Source of the DNA: Amoebophilaceae bacterium
GTDB lineage: Bacteria > Bacteroidota > Bacteroidia > Cytophagales > Amoebophilaceae
Assembly (NCBI GenBank): GCA_025455725.1
Contig: JALOLY010000003.1
Span: 1-32,204 of the forward strand
Direction of reading: 5' to 3'
Length of the DNA stretch: 32,204 bases
This document shows, piece after piece, positions 1 to 9,121 of the stretch (positions are counted from its first letter, which is position 1; the number at the start of each line of letters is the position of its first letter). Below the pieces are notes generated by a model. That model worked only from the letters and a program-made list of their open reading frames with translations, made no database searches and had not been told where the DNA came from. Both the position numbers and the translations under genes were made by a program.

Positions 1-2807
1 TGGAAGAAAAATCGAGAGTCAAAATGATCCTCAAAGAGCTGACGTGTATTAAGCAGACCTGGCATAATGCTTACGTCTCCAACAGCACTAGTCTGATGGC
101 CCGATGATGGAGTCATGGTAGCAACATGGGCCTGGCCCCGCTGTTGGAAAAGCCATGCATAAAAAAATGTTTGGAACGCCGCTTTATTTCGTCTAAAAAC
201 TGTCCTATCAAACAAAAGGGGAATACTCTTTATCTTCTTCTCATCAAGGCCAGTCTTGTAGTCTAACACCCGAAAAACACCGGCTTTCCAATCCACTCGA
301 TCTATGATACCACGCAACCGTACACGCGTAGCTGGATCCAGATCAAAATCAAGATAAAGAGGTACCTGGCGGCCTACCTCGAGACCAATGAGTACGAAGG
401 GGGCATACGCCTGGTCAAGAACCAAGATTCTTTTCACTAACTTGGTCATAACGGCTTGAGCAATAGCATCACCGCCTTGCAAGGCTATCCATTGGTGCTG
501 ACCTGGGTGAAAAGTGCTGGCAAAAGTATTTTTCACTACAAGTTTTACGCCCTTTTGCAACACTTCCAGATCCTGGAGCTGCAGAGGCTGGCCCCGCTTT
601 TTCTTCATCAACGGTGTATACAGCCTTTCCATGACTGCATGCAAAAACCTACCAAAGACCAACGCATGGGTTGCCTGTTGGGGTGGCGCTGGAGATTGGA
701 GTCGTACAAGGTAATGGAAATAAAAACGCAGGCTACAGTCAAGGTACGTATTCAATGCAGATGGCGTCAAGTGCTGCCCCGTGCCGTCAGGCTGTAGTAT
801 AAACCTCCTCAGCTGCTGCCAGACTGATTCCTTTTTAGGGATCACAATAGGCTGGATCGTAGGTAGGTAAATGGGCTGAGCGATAGCCTTTTTTTTCAAA
901 GGCAACTTAGATTCATAGAGCAACTGCCAAAGGTAACGGCTCATCTCGCTCTGGTTGCCAGCTGCAGTTTTTGTGCTGTAGGTGATATACACCTGTCGGG
1001 CACGCTGAAGCAAGCGATAAAAATAATAGGCATACAAGGCCGCTTGGTGCTGGTCGGCTGTGGGTAAGCCATAGCCCTTACGAAGACTGTATGGGATAAA
1101 GGAAACTGAGCTAGTCTGTGCCGGAAAGTGGCCTTCGTTCATTCCCACAATGAAGACATGATCAAAATCTAAGTTGCGCGTAGCACGTATATCCAATACC
1201 TGAATGCCGTCTGGTGATTGTAGTCCCAAGGGAAGCCGAACAGACTGTACCAGCTGCCGAAGTAGTTGAAGCAATGCCTCGCCCTTGGTAAGGGGTGGTG
1301 TCAAAACCTCTTGAAGTCTGCCCAGCTGCCGCAAAAGTTGATGTAGCGCTACTTTTTCTAAAGAGTGTAAAGACACATCGGAGGCTTCTACACGAGATTT
1401 TACATACTCTACCACTTCTATCAGATACTGCAACAAGCAATCTTGGGAGCCCAAAACATTAAAAATTGTAGCATAAGGAGAATTTTCTTGGACCAGTGTA
1501 GCCTGATCCACATAACTATGCTTGGCTTCTTTGATACGGTTGATAGTAGCCTGTGCCAGAGCAACGTCCCAGCTCATTATGCACGGGTGGTTGAGCACAG
1601 ATAGCACATGCTGGGTAGCCCAGTAGCCTGAAGTAGATTGTTCTTGGGCAGCAGATTGCAGTACTAGTAGATGCTCGAGCAGGTGGTAGGTAGTCGTGTT
1701 TTTGAGCGGATAGCCTAGGTGGGTACTGACTTGGGTCATATTTAGAGCCAAAGCGTGCAGCACAGGCAAGAGTAAGGATTCGTTGGCCAGAACAATAGCT
1801 GTTCTCTGAGGCACAAAATCTGCACCTTGTGCCTCCATAAGAGCCTGTAGCTGGGCACCCATCACCTGGGCCTGTCCCACCTCAGACGCCACGGCTGTGA
1901 GATGAATCTCTTGAACACCATCGGAAAGTCGCTTAGGAAAGGTTTTGCCAAAACTGGCCTGGAAGTACGACTTTTTTTGATGTGCCCTCAAGTATACCCC
2001 TGCCTCTTGTTGCATATCTTCCATGTAGTAGGCATCCAAGTCCCAGCAAAATGATGTGGGTAAGTTTCTTTGGTACCAGGCCAATATTTTTTCTTTTACG
2101 GGTGTTAGCACATTAAACCCAGCAAAAACCCACTGACCACGTGGGACCGTCGTAGTGCCTGCTACCAAAGCCTCATAGGCTGCTCTATGGCACAGCCCCT
2201 GATAACCGGCACCCTGGTCCTGTAGACGCTTCTTAAAGTGTTGGTAGACTGCAGGAAGTAGCTTCCAGAGACCAAGGAATTCCTGCTGATGTGTCGATAG
2301 CCGTTGTTCAAAATTCTTCCAGAAAGACTGTATCGTGGCTCGTTGTGCTTCGGTCAGATAATCGTAAGATAGACTAAGCTCTTTTTGTTGGCTCAGGTCG
2401 GTAAAAAGATGATCAGCATCGACCAAGTACTTCTCGATGACATCCAAATCTTGAAGCAACACGCTCCCCCAAAAGTAAAATTGCTCAAAAGATTCTTCTC
2501 GTGGTTTTAATGCCTGAAAAGTCTGATAAAGCGTATGTGTTAACAGTAGGGTATTCGCTCGTTTAAGCGGACTAAGTTGCTGCATCAATGTTTCAATGCT
2601 TAGGACCTTAGGTGCCCAAGTGGGTTGAGACAAGTGAGCAGCCAGACAGCGCTTGAACACCTCCACTGCCCGCCAAGTGGGGAACACAACAGTTATCTCA
2701 TGAAAGCGATGGCGGTGCTGGGCATATAGCTCGGCTGCTAAGTCTTCTATAAAAGAGGTTGGTAAAGCCACGGGCAAGTAGGTCAGAAAACGAAATTGAT
2801 GCGCCAC
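1..2807 (-). CDS. addB: AddB-like PD-(D/E)XK nuclease / inactive helicase subunit, 3' end outside window
   Basis: A single reading frame is open from base 2807 to the left edge (935 codons, no stop), so the C-terminus is missing. The N-terminal part carries the AddB-type start EITVVFPTWRAVEVFKR. Further in are GMNEGHFPA and LTPSALNTYLDCSLRFYF, both typical of AddB/RecB-like proteins. Bases 1-420 encode the nuclease core: GIIDRVD, then VLDYKTG, then QTFFYAWL. The family works with an AddA-like helicase to process double-strand breaks in the cytoplasm, and that partner lies at 11292-14522 on the same strand. An in-frame TAA sits directly before GTG 2807. A second GTG at 2771 (VALPTSFIEDL) looks more like the usual family start, so the first 12 residues are uncertain. 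No ATG is available. Confidence 0.85.
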   Translation of the reverse strand, partial: MAHQFRFLTYLPVALPTSFIEDLAAELYAQHRHRFHEITVVFPTWRAVEVFKRCLAAHLSQPTWAPKVLSIETLMQQLSPLKRANTLLLTHTLYQTFQALKPREESFEQFYFWGSVLLQDLDVIEKYLVDADHLFTDLSQQKELSLSYDYLTEAQRATIQSFWKNFEQRLSTHQQEFLGLWKLLPAVYQHFKKRLQDQGAGYQGLCHRAAYEALVAGTTTVPRGQWVFAGFNVLTPVKEKILAWYQRNLPTSFCWDLDAYYMEDMQQEAGVYLRAHQKKSYFQASFGKTFPKRLSDGVQEIHLTAVASEVGQAQVMGAQLQALMEAQGADFVPQRTAIVLANESLLLPVLHALALNMTQVSTHLGYPLKNTTTYHLLEHLLVLQSAAQEQSTSGYWATQHVLSVLNHPCIMSWDVALAQATINRIKEAKHSYVDQATLVQENSPYATIFNVLGSQDCLLQYLIEVVEYVKSRVEASDVSLHSLEKVALHQLLRQLGRLQEVLTPPLTKGEALLQLLRQLVQSVRLPLGLQSPDGIQVLDIRATRNLDFDHVFIVGMNEGHFPAQTSSVSFIPYSLRKGYGLPTADQHQAALYAYYFYRLLQRARQVYITYSTKTAAGNQSEMSRYLWQLLYESKLPLKKKAIAQPIYLPTIQPIVIPKKESVWQQLRRFILQPDGTGQHLTPSALNTYLDCSLRFYFHYLVRLQSPAPPQQATHALVFGRFLHAVMERLYTPLMKKKRGQPLQLQDLEVLQKGVKLVVKNTFASTFHPGQHQWIALQGGDAIAQAVMTKLVKRILVLDQAYAPFVLIGLEVGRQVPLYLDFDLDPATRVRLRGIIDRVDWKAGVFRVLDYKTGLDEKKIKSIPLLFDRTVFRRNKAAFQTFFYAWLFQQRGQAHVATMTPSSGHQTSAVGDVSIMPGLLNTRQLFEDHFDSRFFF

Positions 2808-3264
2808 TTAAGGCAAGGTACCATCAAGAAAGTCAACCAACCAACAGTAACACTGGCTGTGCTCTGTCTTGCCCATCTAAGTGTAGTTTACTTCTGATTG
2901 AGCACTGCCGAGCAACACCTTTGCAACTCCTTTGCAGTAGGCTCGAGACCCGGGTTCCTAGCCACGAAAACAAAGAACAGCAAAGTCTTATAGCATCAAG
3001 ACCTTTGCATGGCATACTGAAACTTTTTCACAAAATATTGCAAATAAGGGCACTTTTAGTAGACCCGGGTTGTGGTCTACCAGGATATTACCCCCCTCAT
3101 CCCATGATCTAAAGGCAAATGCCAGGGACCCCAGACAGAGTAAATGTTGGCAGAAGAACAAGAAAGAGCAAGTTCTTTCACTAAATAGACGCCTTGATAG
3201 ATCAACTAAACTGTGTCTAAAAAAGAGCTTAGCAAGGTTTGTAAGCGCTCTGTTGAGGGTGCAG
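2808..3264. other. gene-free stretch upstream of addB
   Basis: No recognisable gene on either strand; the short frames here have no family-like sequence. A 7-bp perfect inverted repeat, GTAGACC at 3059-3065 and GGTCTAC at 3074-3080, is the only local structure noticed. Bases 3140-3264 may hold the eroded N-terminal part of the transposase remnant that follows. Confidence 0.4.
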
Positions 3265-3745
3265 CGGGCAGGCCTGCCTATCATCCCCTGGTACTACTCA
3301 AGATGATGCTCCTACAAACCTTGGCATCATTTCCCTGACATGGGTGTAGAAGACATGGCCCATAATACTCTTGTCTGCTAGTTCCTTTTGTGGTTTACGC
3401 GTGGAAAACATCGTACCTGACCATGGCCCGCAAAGCTCGGGGAAAGTCCACTTATATGCTTGCGGGGTACCCCAACACCCCTCCCACCAAGAAAATGACG
3501 TCTAGCGTAGAGTGAGAAGTACGTTGGGTCAAAAAGAGAAGTAATCTCTAGTATGGCCACAAGCGTCATTACCTGGCAGCTGAAGACAAAGACTTAGTCT
3601 TAGTGGACACACTACCACTGCCAACGTACATGTTGGGCAGTGTATGGCATCCAGTCTTGATCAAGTAATCACTCCCTGCAGGTAGTCAGATCCTAGCAGA
3701 CAAAGGGTATTGTGCAGCCAAAAACGGTCAACTATTACGCCAGAG
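3265..3745 (+). pseudogene. IS5-family transposase remnant, copy 1
   Basis: No intact frame remains, but DNA words match the second copy at 10255-10978 in the same order, such as the stretch around CATCATCCC and the one around GGCAGTGTATGGCA. Near the end one frame reads ILADKGYCAAKNGQLLRQRGY, which is the second catalytic Asp region of IS5-type DDE transposases (the ADKGY motif). Frameshifts and stops occur throughout. The copy is in direct orientation relative to copy 2. Family assignment is from remembered IS5 motifs; the subgroup is not certain. Confidence 0.75.
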
Positions 3746-3915
3746 AGGTTATCAAGGGGCGCGTAAGAGATACCCATAACGCCTTATTAGCAGGCATGGG
3801 CTTCAACTTGATGCTGCTACTCAGAGAAATAGCCGGTTATTTTTTTGTCTTGCTGTTCAGAGCGTTAGCCCTGCTAGTGCTTCCTAGACAAGAGTACTTA
3901 CAGCAGACGGCCTAA
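3746..3915 (+). pseudogene. C-terminal fragment of an IS5/IS1106-like transposase
   Basis: A frame ending at 3915 contains KGRVRDTHNALLAGMGFNL followed by a hydrophobic Arg-containing tail. This resembles the C-terminal 'LKGRxGDAINAxLAGxGxNxRLxL' region of IS1106-like members of the IS5 family. It follows copy 1 without a gap but in another frame, so it is either the frameshifted end of the same element or a different IS element that landed beside it. It is not a functional gene. Confidence 0.5.
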
Positions 3916-4044
3916 ACACGACCAGCGGATTGTTAAGACTCGACTTATTAGTTACTTCAATCAATCAGGCTTAGTAGTAACAGGCATACCAGTGGGTGTA
4001 CATGTAGGATTTTTAATGCCAACACTTACGAGTATCCTCATAGG

Positions 4045-5037
4045 CTATTTTCTGAAAACTAAGCTCGCTTTATCACTTTCCACACAAAGCGTCCCGATCT
4101 CACCGTGCGGAAACGCAAGATTAGGTGCTTCATGACCTATGGAAAATTGAAAGGCTACGGGATAATTGTAGCCAGCAACATGTTCCTGTATAATTCCCTC
4201 AGCACTCTTATTCATTGGGAGGGATGAAATGTCTTGCATATAGACCATCTTTCCTACAACAAGCCCCGCTAAATCTTTAAGCTTCCCGGCTCGTTTTAAC
4301 TGAACCATCATCCTGTCTAAAGCATAGAGATGCTCCCCAACCTCTTCAATAACCAGAATCTTATTCTTAGTATCGAGTGCCGATAGTGTCTCCATGTTAT
4401 TACAGATTAGTCCTAGATTACCTCCCACCACAGGCGCTGTTACTACACCCAGTCTATTCAATGCATTAGCAGGAGCCGTCAAATGGGCAGTACCCTCAAA
4501 GAGTAGCGTTCTTAAGCTGTCAATGGAAGCCTTATGTTGAGGATTTGAAAAAAGTATGGGCACTGCACCGTGTGCCGATACAAAACCCAGGTTATGTAGT
4601 CTTATATGTAAGGCAGTAATGTCACTAAAACCGATAACCCACTTGGGGTTTTTTAGAAAATGCGTAAAATCAAGTTGGTCTACAATGCGCGTGGTACCGT
4701 ATCCGCCTCTCAAAGAGATAACGGCCTTAATGGTCGGATCGTCAAGCGCCCACTGCATATCTTCGGCCCTTTGCGCATCTGACCCAGCAAATGCATTGCA
4801 GCTATCTACGCTTACATATTTACCCAACACCACTTCTAATCCCCAGGATTGGAAAATTTCGGTCGCTTTTTCCATTACCTTCTTTGACTCTTTGACCTTC
4901 GAAGCTGGGGCTACGATCGCTATCCTGTCTTTTTTTTTCAATAAGGGGGGGTGCGCAGGCACATCATGCTCTCTCGAAGACACAGTTCCGATACCGCCCA
5001 GAGAGAGTGCCGCAAATAGACAAAAGATTTTTTTCAT
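4045..5037 (-). CDS. LD-carboxypeptidase, peptidase family S66 (LdcA/MccF-like), exported
   Basis: 330 residues. Residues 1-21 form a Sec-type signal peptide (Lys-Lys start, hydrophobic core to about residue 17), so it probably acts in the periplasm. The mature part starts with the S66 motif DRIAIVAPAS (37-46). The catalytic triad can be placed by family pattern: Ser138 in GFSD, Glu231/232 in VIEEVGE, and His302 in SIGHE. S66 enzymes remove the terminal D-alanine from murein tetrapeptides, or cleave related peptide amides in MccF. It sits inside the IS-flanked block and is followed, in transcription order, only by decayed DNA. The start is ATG. The next gene upstream on this strand, the symporter fusion, ends 117 bases away, so co-transcription is possible. 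Confidence 0.88.
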   Translation of the reverse strand: MKKIFCLFAALSLGGIGTVSSREHDVPAHPPLLKKKDRIAIVAPASKVKESKKVMEKATEIFQSWGLEVVLGKYVSVDSCNAFAGSDAQRAEDMQWALDDPTIKAVISLRGGYGTTRIVDQLDFTHFLKNPKWVIGFSDITALHIRLHNLGFVSAHGAVPILFSNPQHKASIDSLRTLLFEGTAHLTAPANALNRLGVVTAPVVGGNLGLICNNMETLSALDTKNKILVIEEVGEHLYALDRMMVQLKRAGKLKDLAGLVVGKMVYMQDISSLPMNKSAEGIIQEHVAGYNYPVAFQFSIGHEAPNLAFPHGEIGTLCVESDKASLVFRK

Positions 5038-5154
5038 GATGTATTGCTTAACAATTATTGTACAACTAATTACTCAAACATAATCAAACACACCGAATAG
5101 ACCAATACTAACTGCTAAACGCGCATCGGCTGTTGCACTCCTCTTTTAGCCGAT

Positions 5155-8100
5155 CTAGGCACACCTGGTGCATCTTTGCCGCAGCTCCTTAGCGATGAAC
5201 TCGAGACCTAAGTGGGTAGCGATAGGTACATAAAACTTTAGTGTTTCGTCGACCATCTTTTCCTGCTGCGTACGAGCAAGATGGCTTTCCATCATCCTTA
5301 TGTGATGTAGATGGTCTGCCAGCTTGACATAGAGCACACGTTTGTCTTTTTCTTCCACCAACTTTAGGATAATCTCTTGGTCAGATAATTGTATTTTTTT
5401 AAAGCTATTTAAGCGACTGTCTACAGAAGACACGCCTTCTACAATGCGTTTTACGACAGGATTAAAGTGCAAGGAAATGTAATGCGAAGATAGGCGCGTT
5501 GTATCGATGGTATCATGTAGTAGCGCTGCCAAGAGCGTATCGGCATCTCGCGTATAGGTCAAGAGAATACTGGCTACTGCAATCGGGTGTAGGTAATTGA
5601 GGGCTGCTGTATCCCTTTGGCCACCTACTTTTATCTGTTTGATAAGTTGTATGGCTTTTTCCAGAAGCTTTCGCTCCATAGGTGTCTCAGCAAGCACTTG
5701 CTGCACGAAGGCTTGCTCCACTGGCTGCACCGCCTCAGGGATCATCTCTGATGACGGAGTAACCTGGTATTGGTCCATCATAGGCGGGCGCACCGCCCGT
5801 ACATCCTCGGGAAAAACATACACCTGCGTCACCCCAGTGGCTGTTGGGATTATCTCAGCAGCCCCATAGTGGGCTGCTACAATTTGCTGATGGTAAGCAA
5901 GGGACAGCTCTCCCACATCTTGGATCCATGGCAGTGATACGTGATCTACAATACCTAAGTACCACTGTTTAATTCTCGGTGGGGTTATTTCTGTGGTTAT
6001 CATCACGCACAACGCCCGGACGCGCTTGATGTAATTTGGTATAGACATAATAGGATAGGCGAGTTGTGTGTCGTCGATATGTAATAAAACAGGTCTCTGG
6101 GTATTGGGGTATGCTTCGGCATAGGCTACCGCAGTGCGTAGTAATCTTCTAATTTTACTACGATCTCCTTGTAACAATTTTGTGCTTGCGTGGTGCTGTA
6201 AGATCACCTTGGTCGCTTGGTTGTGCTGGTATATTGTTCGCTGGACGTCCTGCCATAATACATCTAAATCTATACACTCTACAACCAGACGCATGGGTTC
6301 TCGTGCGAGATGAAATAGCTGCTGTAAATACCGGTTGCGAGTGTCCAATTCGTAGATGCGCTGTTCTAGAGCTGCGTTGCTAGCCATGAGCTGTGCTTTG
6401 GTGGGGTTTTGCAATGTGGTACGTTGTGATGTTGCCCATGATTCGGTACACCCCACTGCTTTGAGAGGACGTAGGCTAGCTTCCTGCTGCAGTTGTGCCT
6501 GGTGGCGCATGGTTGTCAAAAACATCTGACTAGTGAAGCTATTATCTTCTTTGAGCTGTGCATGAGAGATAACCAAACCTCGGTAGACTTGTTTCCCTTT
6601 CAAGGCTAAGCTGACAAAAAGAAGGACGCAATAGAGCATCTGTACGGATCCGAGTACACTCAAGGGCAGCACGGATCCTGTATAACGCGTAAAGAAAAAA
6701 ACTGCGGCATAGGTGCCCGAAGAAGCCAAAAAAATAGCTAGCGGCCAGTGTAGTAGTAAGACTGCCATCAAGAGATTCATCATCATGATCATCACTTGCA
6801 TGTGATGGTAGCGACTCATGATCACCAAGAGCGTGCCAACAAAGAAGAGGAGGGTGCCAATACCGAGTGGCCAAAAGAAGGCCATGAAGCGACTATTTTT
6901 CAATGTAGGCGGCCAGACAGGGAAAGTTAAGAAAGCTGTGGCACCCACGAGGACAGTACGATAAATGCTATCGTAAATCTGCTGGCAAGCTTTGGTCTCT
7001 GCTGCGCTAAGGGTATAGCAGGCAACGTAAGTAGCGGCAATGGTGTAAAGACCAAAGAAAAAGTAAAAGCCTTCGTTCTGGGGCAGGTTTTGTTGTAGAT
7101 AAGGATAGAGTTTGAAGTTTTTGATAGTCTTGAGACGCCATTGCCAGCGCTGTACCCGGGCTGCCCGCTCCAAAGCAAAAGGACTCGTAGGATCCAGCTT
7201 TTGCCAGCCGCCTGGCTCGCCCAGAAGATAATGTTGGCACAACATGGTCATGATGTTGGCTAGCAGAGCCGGGAAGAAGCTATGGACACTTTCAAAATAA
7301 AAGAGGCATGCTGCAGTGGCTGCTGATCCTATTCCCATGGACATGAGCACCACCCGCCTACTGGTCTGAAAGCCAAAGATGGCTAGGAGTATGGGGACGG
7401 CGACAATAGGTGTATAGAAGTTGGCAGCACTTCGGAGTATGTTTAACAAATCTTGAATACTGAGTGCTAGTGCTAGACTGAGCGTTCCGAGTACCAGTGT
7501 AGCCCACCGGGCTGTGTTGAGTGAGCTTTGCTTTTGTAAGCCAAGCGGGGGAAGAATGTCATTGGCTACAATGACCGCACAAGCATTTAACACCGAATCT
7601 GCCGTAGACATGGACAAAGCAATGACACCAATGCCTAAAAGCCCTTTAAATCCTGGATAGGTATACGTATCGACAATATGCCGCATAATCTTATCTGCTT
7701 CGGGCCCTGGCCGATCCACTAAGATCATCATGGCGATCCATAGCATGCATAGCTCTATCCCTAGACACACGATTGCGGCATAACCAAACGAGCGCTGTAT
7801 CTGCACTGTGTCACGCGCCATGACCACGCGTTGAAAGAGTTGTGGTTGTAGTATGGGTGTCATCAGGTAAGCCATAAATAAGAGAGCTTTCCCAGACTCA
7901 GGTGACCACTTCACCACATCTTTGAAAGAGAAAAGTGGGTTAGTTCGGAACATATGTGTTACCTGGGCAGGGTCTTGAAGATTATTCCAAATCGTCAATG
8001 CGAGTAGGGGGAGCAGTGTTCCAAAGGTGAAGAACTGGAGGACATCGGTGAAGGTAACTGCTTTGACACCACCCGAAAGGGAGTATAGGGTGATGATAGC

Positions 8101-8592
8101 GGCTACTATCGTAACGATCTCGGGTCCTTCGCAGTTGAATAAGATGGCCAATATGCTAGCAATTACCTGCAACTGCATGGCTATATAACTCGTTGACCTT
8201 AATACAGTAGCAATGCCGGCAATAACCTGCACAGTTTTGCCATATAACTTCCCGAGTGACTCAGGTACAGAAAGGTTATTGAGGAACCTGCCCATGCGCG
8301 GCCCTATGACATATCCCATGAGCAGGAGGTATACTGGGGTACCTATGATGTCTGGTATGACATAGTACAAGCCTTGTTTGTAGGTCTTCTCTAGATTGAT
8401 GAATAAAGCCCCCCCCGACATCCATGTGGCCACAATAGTGGCGGTCAGGATGGCAGTAGAGAACTGCTTGTCACCGACGGCAAATTCTCGAAATGATTGC
8501 TTTCCCCCTCTGTAGAAAAAACCTACGATAATATTGAGCAATAAAAAGACGACGAAAATAAAACTATCTATCGTAAGGGGTGGTAGGGCCAT
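5155..8592 (-). CDS. Sodium:solute symporter fused to a degenerate histidine kinase and a SpoT-type HD domain
   Basis: 1145 residues in one frame, ATG start. Residues 1 to about 440 are an SSS-family (TC 2.A.21) transporter with many hydrophobic helices. About 490-660 add more membrane segments. A linker then leads to a histidine-kinase-like region: H761 in HLAREPM matches the H-box pattern, but the N-box area (about 811-828) has lost its Asn, and the G2 area (about 895-910, LSLAYHQQIVAAHYG) keeps only the helix pattern. Residues 976-1145 align without gaps to the hydrolase domain of Rel/SpoT. The metal ligands are present (H1002, H1026, D1027, D1093), but the residues matching Rel E81, D82 and N148 are D1030, T1031 and H1097. 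Symporter-kinase fusions such as CbrA are known. Coupling to an HD domain suggests that substrate sensing controls a nucleotide-binding output; this is inference. A fragment of a paralogue lies at 11000-11290. Confidence 0.85.
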   Translation of the reverse strand: MALPPLTIDSFIFVVFLLLNIIVGFFYRGGKQSFREFAVGDKQFSTAILTATIVATWMSGGALFINLEKTYKQGLYYVIPDIIGTPVYLLLMGYVIGPRMGRFLNNLSVPESLGKLYGKTVQVIAGIATVLRSTSYIAMQLQVIASILAILFNCEGPEIVTIVAAIITLYSLSGGVKAVTFTDVLQFFTFGTLLPLLALTIWNNLQDPAQVTHMFRTNPLFSFKDVVKWSPESGKALLFMAYLMTPILQPQLFQRVVMARDTVQIQRSFGYAAIVCLGIELCMLWIAMMILVDRPGPEADKIMRHIVDTYTYPGFKGLLGIGVIALSMSTADSVLNACAVIVANDILPPLGLQKQSSLNTARWATLVLGTLSLALALSIQDLLNILRSAANFYTPIVAVPILLAIFGFQTSRRVVLMSMGIGSAATAACLFYFESVHSFFPALLANIMTMLCQHYLLGEPGGWQKLDPTSPFALERAARVQRWQWRLKTIKNFKLYPYLQQNLPQNEGFYFFFGLYTIAATYVACYTLSAAETKACQQIYDSIYRTVLVGATAFLTFPVWPPTLKNSRFMAFFWPLGIGTLLFFVGTLLVIMSRYHHMQVMIMMMNLLMAVLLLHWPLAIFLASSGTYAAVFFFTRYTGSVLPLSVLGSVQMLYCVLLFVSLALKGKQVYRGLVISHAQLKEDNSFTSQMFLTTMRHQAQLQQEASLRPLKAVGCTESWATSQRTTLQNPTKAQLMASNAALEQRIYELDTRNRYLQQLFHLAREPMRLVVECIDLDVLWQDVQRTIYQHNQATKVILQHHASTKLLQGDRSKIRRLLRTAVAYAEAYPNTQRPVLLHIDDTQLAYPIMSIPNYIKRVRALCVMITTEITPPRIKQWYLGIVDHVSLPWIQDVGELSLAYHQQIVAAHYGAAEIIPTATGVTQVYVFPEDVRAVRPPMMDQYQVTPSSEMIPEAVQPVEQAFVQQVLAETPMERKLLEKAIQLIKQIKVGGQRDTAALNYLHPIAVASILLTYTRDADTLLAALLHDTIDTTRLSSHYISLHFNPVVKRIVEGVSSVDSRLNSFKKIQLSDQEIILKLVEEKDKRVLYVKLADHLHHIRMMESHLARTQQEKMVDETLKFYVPIATHLGLEFIAKELRQRCTRCA

Positions 8593-8880
8593 AAACCTAA
8601 GGGAGCGTAATTTTGTCTTTTTGCTATCACACGTTAGTTGGATAAAAAAGTAAAAGCAAACTAATTCGCGTATTTAGTTGCTATTATATGTATTCCGTAA
8701 GGCATCAGCACCAATTTGAGAAAAGGGAGCGTATGCTCACTACCCACCGATTCTTCTCCATTTGTTTCCTAGTATGAAAAAATAGACTATCTCAACTTGC
8801 CCCTTCAACCTTCAGGCAGTAGATGGGATTTGAAGCTATATCTTCAGAATCAGTAGCTGCATTTTGTGTTCAAATAAAGA
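8593..8880. other. divergent intergenic region between the symporter fusion and the plus-strand genes
   Basis: AT-rich. It must contain the promoter of the minus-strand fusion gene. A TTTG occurs on the minus strand at about 8660, but no convincing TAnnTTTG follows at the right distance. No RNA gene was recognised. Confidence 0.4.
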
Positions 8881-9030
8881 ATGAGTGAAAAGAGTATGGA
8901 GACACGGCAATCTAACCTAGTGCCCAAATTAGCTATGCAAAAGGTCCAACCCTTACGCGTATCTCTTGCTTGCACACATTTGTTTATTTCTGCCATTATA
9001 CTTACTATAGCTGTTGCTAAGTTTTTGTAA
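8881..9030 (+). CDS. possible 49-residue single-span membrane peptide
   Basis: ATG to TAA, 49 codons. The N-terminal half is hydrophilic and rich in Lys, Gln and Glu. The C-terminal end, from about residue 33, is a continuous hydrophobic stretch (LFISAIILTIAVAKFL) long enough to span a membrane. No family recognised. It is on the same strand as the ATP-grasp gene, and its last codons overlap the proposed promoter of that gene. A start codon, a clean stop and a tail-anchor-like end support it; the shortness and lack of known relatives argue against it. Confidence 0.35.
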   Translation: MSEKSMETRQSNLVPKLAMQKVQPLRVSLACTHLFISAIILTIAVAKFL

Positions 9031-9054
9031 TTGGATTGGGTTAGCGAACTTTTG
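9024..9054 (+). promoter_or_regulatory. Bacteroidota-type promoter for the ATP-grasp gene
   Basis: TTTG at 9024-9027, a 19-base spacer, then AACTTTTG at 9047-9054. This fits the Bacteroidota housekeeping promoter (TTTG, about 19 bases, TAnnTTTG) with one mismatch. A start of transcription near 9060 would leave a leader of about 60-110 bases, depending on which ATG is used. Confidence 0.45.
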
Positions 9055-9121
9055 TTTCGTTTTTTAGAGGCCTGAGATAGCGGGCGTCTATCCTTGCGGT
9101 TAGCAACCCTAAACGTGGCCT

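Noticed and set aside
3712-3915. 67-residue plus-strand frame as an intact hydrophobic protein
   Set aside because: Its C-terminal pattern is that of a broken IS5/IS1106-like transposase and it follows another transposase remnant, so it is called a pseudogene.
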